From: Ptiloglossa arizonensis
Taxonomy: Eukaryota > Arthropoda > Insecta > Hymenoptera > Colletidae
Direction of reading: 5' to 3'
Length of the DNA stretch: 64,000 nucleotides
NCBI RefSeq assembly: GCF_051014685.1
Contig: NW_027478389.1
Span: 248,001 to 312,000 of the forward strand
Positions 63,690-64,000 of the stretch are shown piece after piece (position 1 is the stretch's first letter; each line of letters begins with the position of its first letter). The translations under genes and the position numbers were made by a program. The notes under the pieces are model-generated. The model was not told where the DNA came from and made no database searches. It saw only the letters and a list, made by a program, of their open reading frames with translations.

Positions 63690-64000
63690 CTGGTAAGCGT
63701 TTGGAGCAACAGAAGTGCGAAAAATTTGTTGCCTTCTCAATCATTTCTTAGGCTTCAAACTCCCGTATCTCGCGAACGGATTGACCTAACCCAAAAAATT
63801 CCTATTGCATCTGAAAGTAGAATCTCGCCTGATTACAATGGTATGTGTATTTTTTCCCTAGGGCCAATCTGGTTAAGCGATTGGAGCAGCAGAAGTGCGA
63901 AAAATTTGTTGCCTTCTCAACCATTTCTTAGATTCAAGCTCCCATATCTCGCGACCGGATTGACCTAACCTAAATATTCCGATTGCATCTGAAGTAGAAT
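63690..64000 (+). repeat. Indel-rich terminal monomers
   Basis: Within about 310 bp there are five departures from the consensus length: GGTAAGC for GGTTAAGC (near 63,693), TTAGGCTTC for TTAGCTTC (63,750), six As in CCCAAAAAATTCC (63,795), CTAGGGCC for CTAGGCC (63,859), and CTGAAGTAG for CTGAAAGTAG (63,990). All but the last are single-base changes within short runs of one base. Elsewhere indels are separated by kilobases. This pattern fits lower consensus quality at a sequence end better than biology. Confidence 0.7.

Larger units (their letters stand above)
36000..63690 (+). repeat. Region C: right higher-order-repeat domain
   Basis: About 156 monomers built from a small set of ordered cassettes that reappear many times. 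One invariant pair is a monomer with CAGACTTGCG or CAGACGTGCG, TTGTTATCTTGTC and CTGCAGCGTCTG, followed by one with GGTTAAGGGTTTGGAGCAAC. Another marker is GTTTGGCGCAGCAG (38231, 38938, 40707, 45306, 51675 and 55382). Block offsets are near-multiples of 177, with small deficits from one- or two-base indels. Similarity between blocks is visibly higher than in region B. Confidence 0.8.
1..64000 (+). repeat. 177-bp satellite DNA array, about 361 head-to-tail monomers
   Basis: Landmarks such as ACAACGGTATG recur every 177 bp (for example at 489, 666, 843 and 1020) from one end of the window to the other, always on the + strand. Counting from TTGGAGCAGC as base 1, the monomer carries A/T tracts at about 20-27, 92-97 and 148-153, a TCGCGA core at 69-74, and CCTAGG at 155-160. 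Composition is about 42% GC with no CpG depletion. Monomers differ mostly by substitutions at recurrent positions (about 15, 31-33, 50, 64, 68, 77, 85-88, 92, 101-107, 121-131, 157, 177); indels are rare. No unique sequence, transposon, RNA gene or inversion interrupts the array. The length is close to one nucleosome repeat, typical of eukaryotic centromeric or pericentromeric satellites; that location is inferred. I do not recognise the family. Confidence 0.97.

Noticed and set aside
1..64000. CENP-B box
   Set aside because: On the minus strand the ATACCGTTGTAATCGGGC segment matches 7 of the 9 core bases of the vertebrate CENP-B box, but a 7/9 match somewhere in 177 bp on two strands has a chance probability near one half, and the two mismatches lie in the TTCG half.
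1..64000. CRISPR array or bacterial tandem repeat locus
   Set aside because: There is no short conserved repeat alternating with unique spacers; variation is spread through the whole 177-bp monomer, and there are no cas genes or any other genes.
1..64000. Phased A-tracts as a DNA-bending signal
   Set aside because: The three A/T tracts are spaced by about 72, 56 and 49 bp, not all multiples of the helical repeat, so strong in-phase bending is not supported by eye.
1..64000. Inverted segments or hairpin-forming arms
   Set aside because: I found no monomer in reverse orientation and no long intra-monomer inverted repeat; the only palindromes are short (TCGCGA, CCTAGG, AAATTT).

Overview
The whole 64 kb window is one uninterrupted satellite DNA array. 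A monomer of about 177 bp (about 42% GC) repeats head to tail, always in the same orientation, roughly 361 times. The array enters the window in mid-monomer at base 1 and leaves in mid-monomer at base 64000, so neither edge is visible. I see no protein-coding gene, tRNA, rRNA, transposon, CRISPR array or other unique sequence. The open reading frames are by-products of the repeat: 177 is 3 x 59, so any frame lacking a stop in one monomer carries on in phase into the next. The ones I checked begin at TTG or GTG, not ATG.

A non-coding tandem array of this size, with a near-nucleosomal monomer and nested higher-order repeats, points to a eukaryotic nuclear genome, most likely centromeric or pericentromeric heterochromatin. 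CpG is not depleted in the consensus (8 seen, about 7.8 expected from base composition), which argues against a heavily CpG-methylated genome such as a vertebrate's. I do not recognise the satellite family and cannot name the species.

Layout. (A) 1 to about 13,450: multi-monomer units duplicated in tandem, namely a 16-mer of 2,830 bp, then an 18-mer of 3,186 bp whose second copy has gained exactly one monomer (19-mer, 3,363 bp). This region holds most monomers that have lost one or both of the usual in-frame TAG triplets. (B) About 13,450 to 36,000: a more divergent mosaic of monomer types with smaller or more scattered duplications (177 bp, 883 bp, 1.7 kb). (C) About 36,000 to 63,600: strongly homogenised blocks reused at offsets of 531, 885, 1,239, 1,416, 2,653, 3,359, 3,712 and 6,367/6,544 bp, several differing by gain or loss of whole monomers. 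(D) The last 1.5 kb, especially after 63,690, has an unusual density of one- or two-base indels and looks like a low-accuracy contig end.

The array reads as a record of unequal exchange: whole-monomer gains and losses, chimeric monomers at exchange points, and rare 1-5 bp indels that act as heritable markers of each block. Motifs worth testing are a telomere-like 11-mer created by one substitution in a monomer subfamily (absent from region A), a strongly conserved TCGCGA core, splice-site-like signals in each monomer, and a weak CENP-B-box resemblance that is not above chance.
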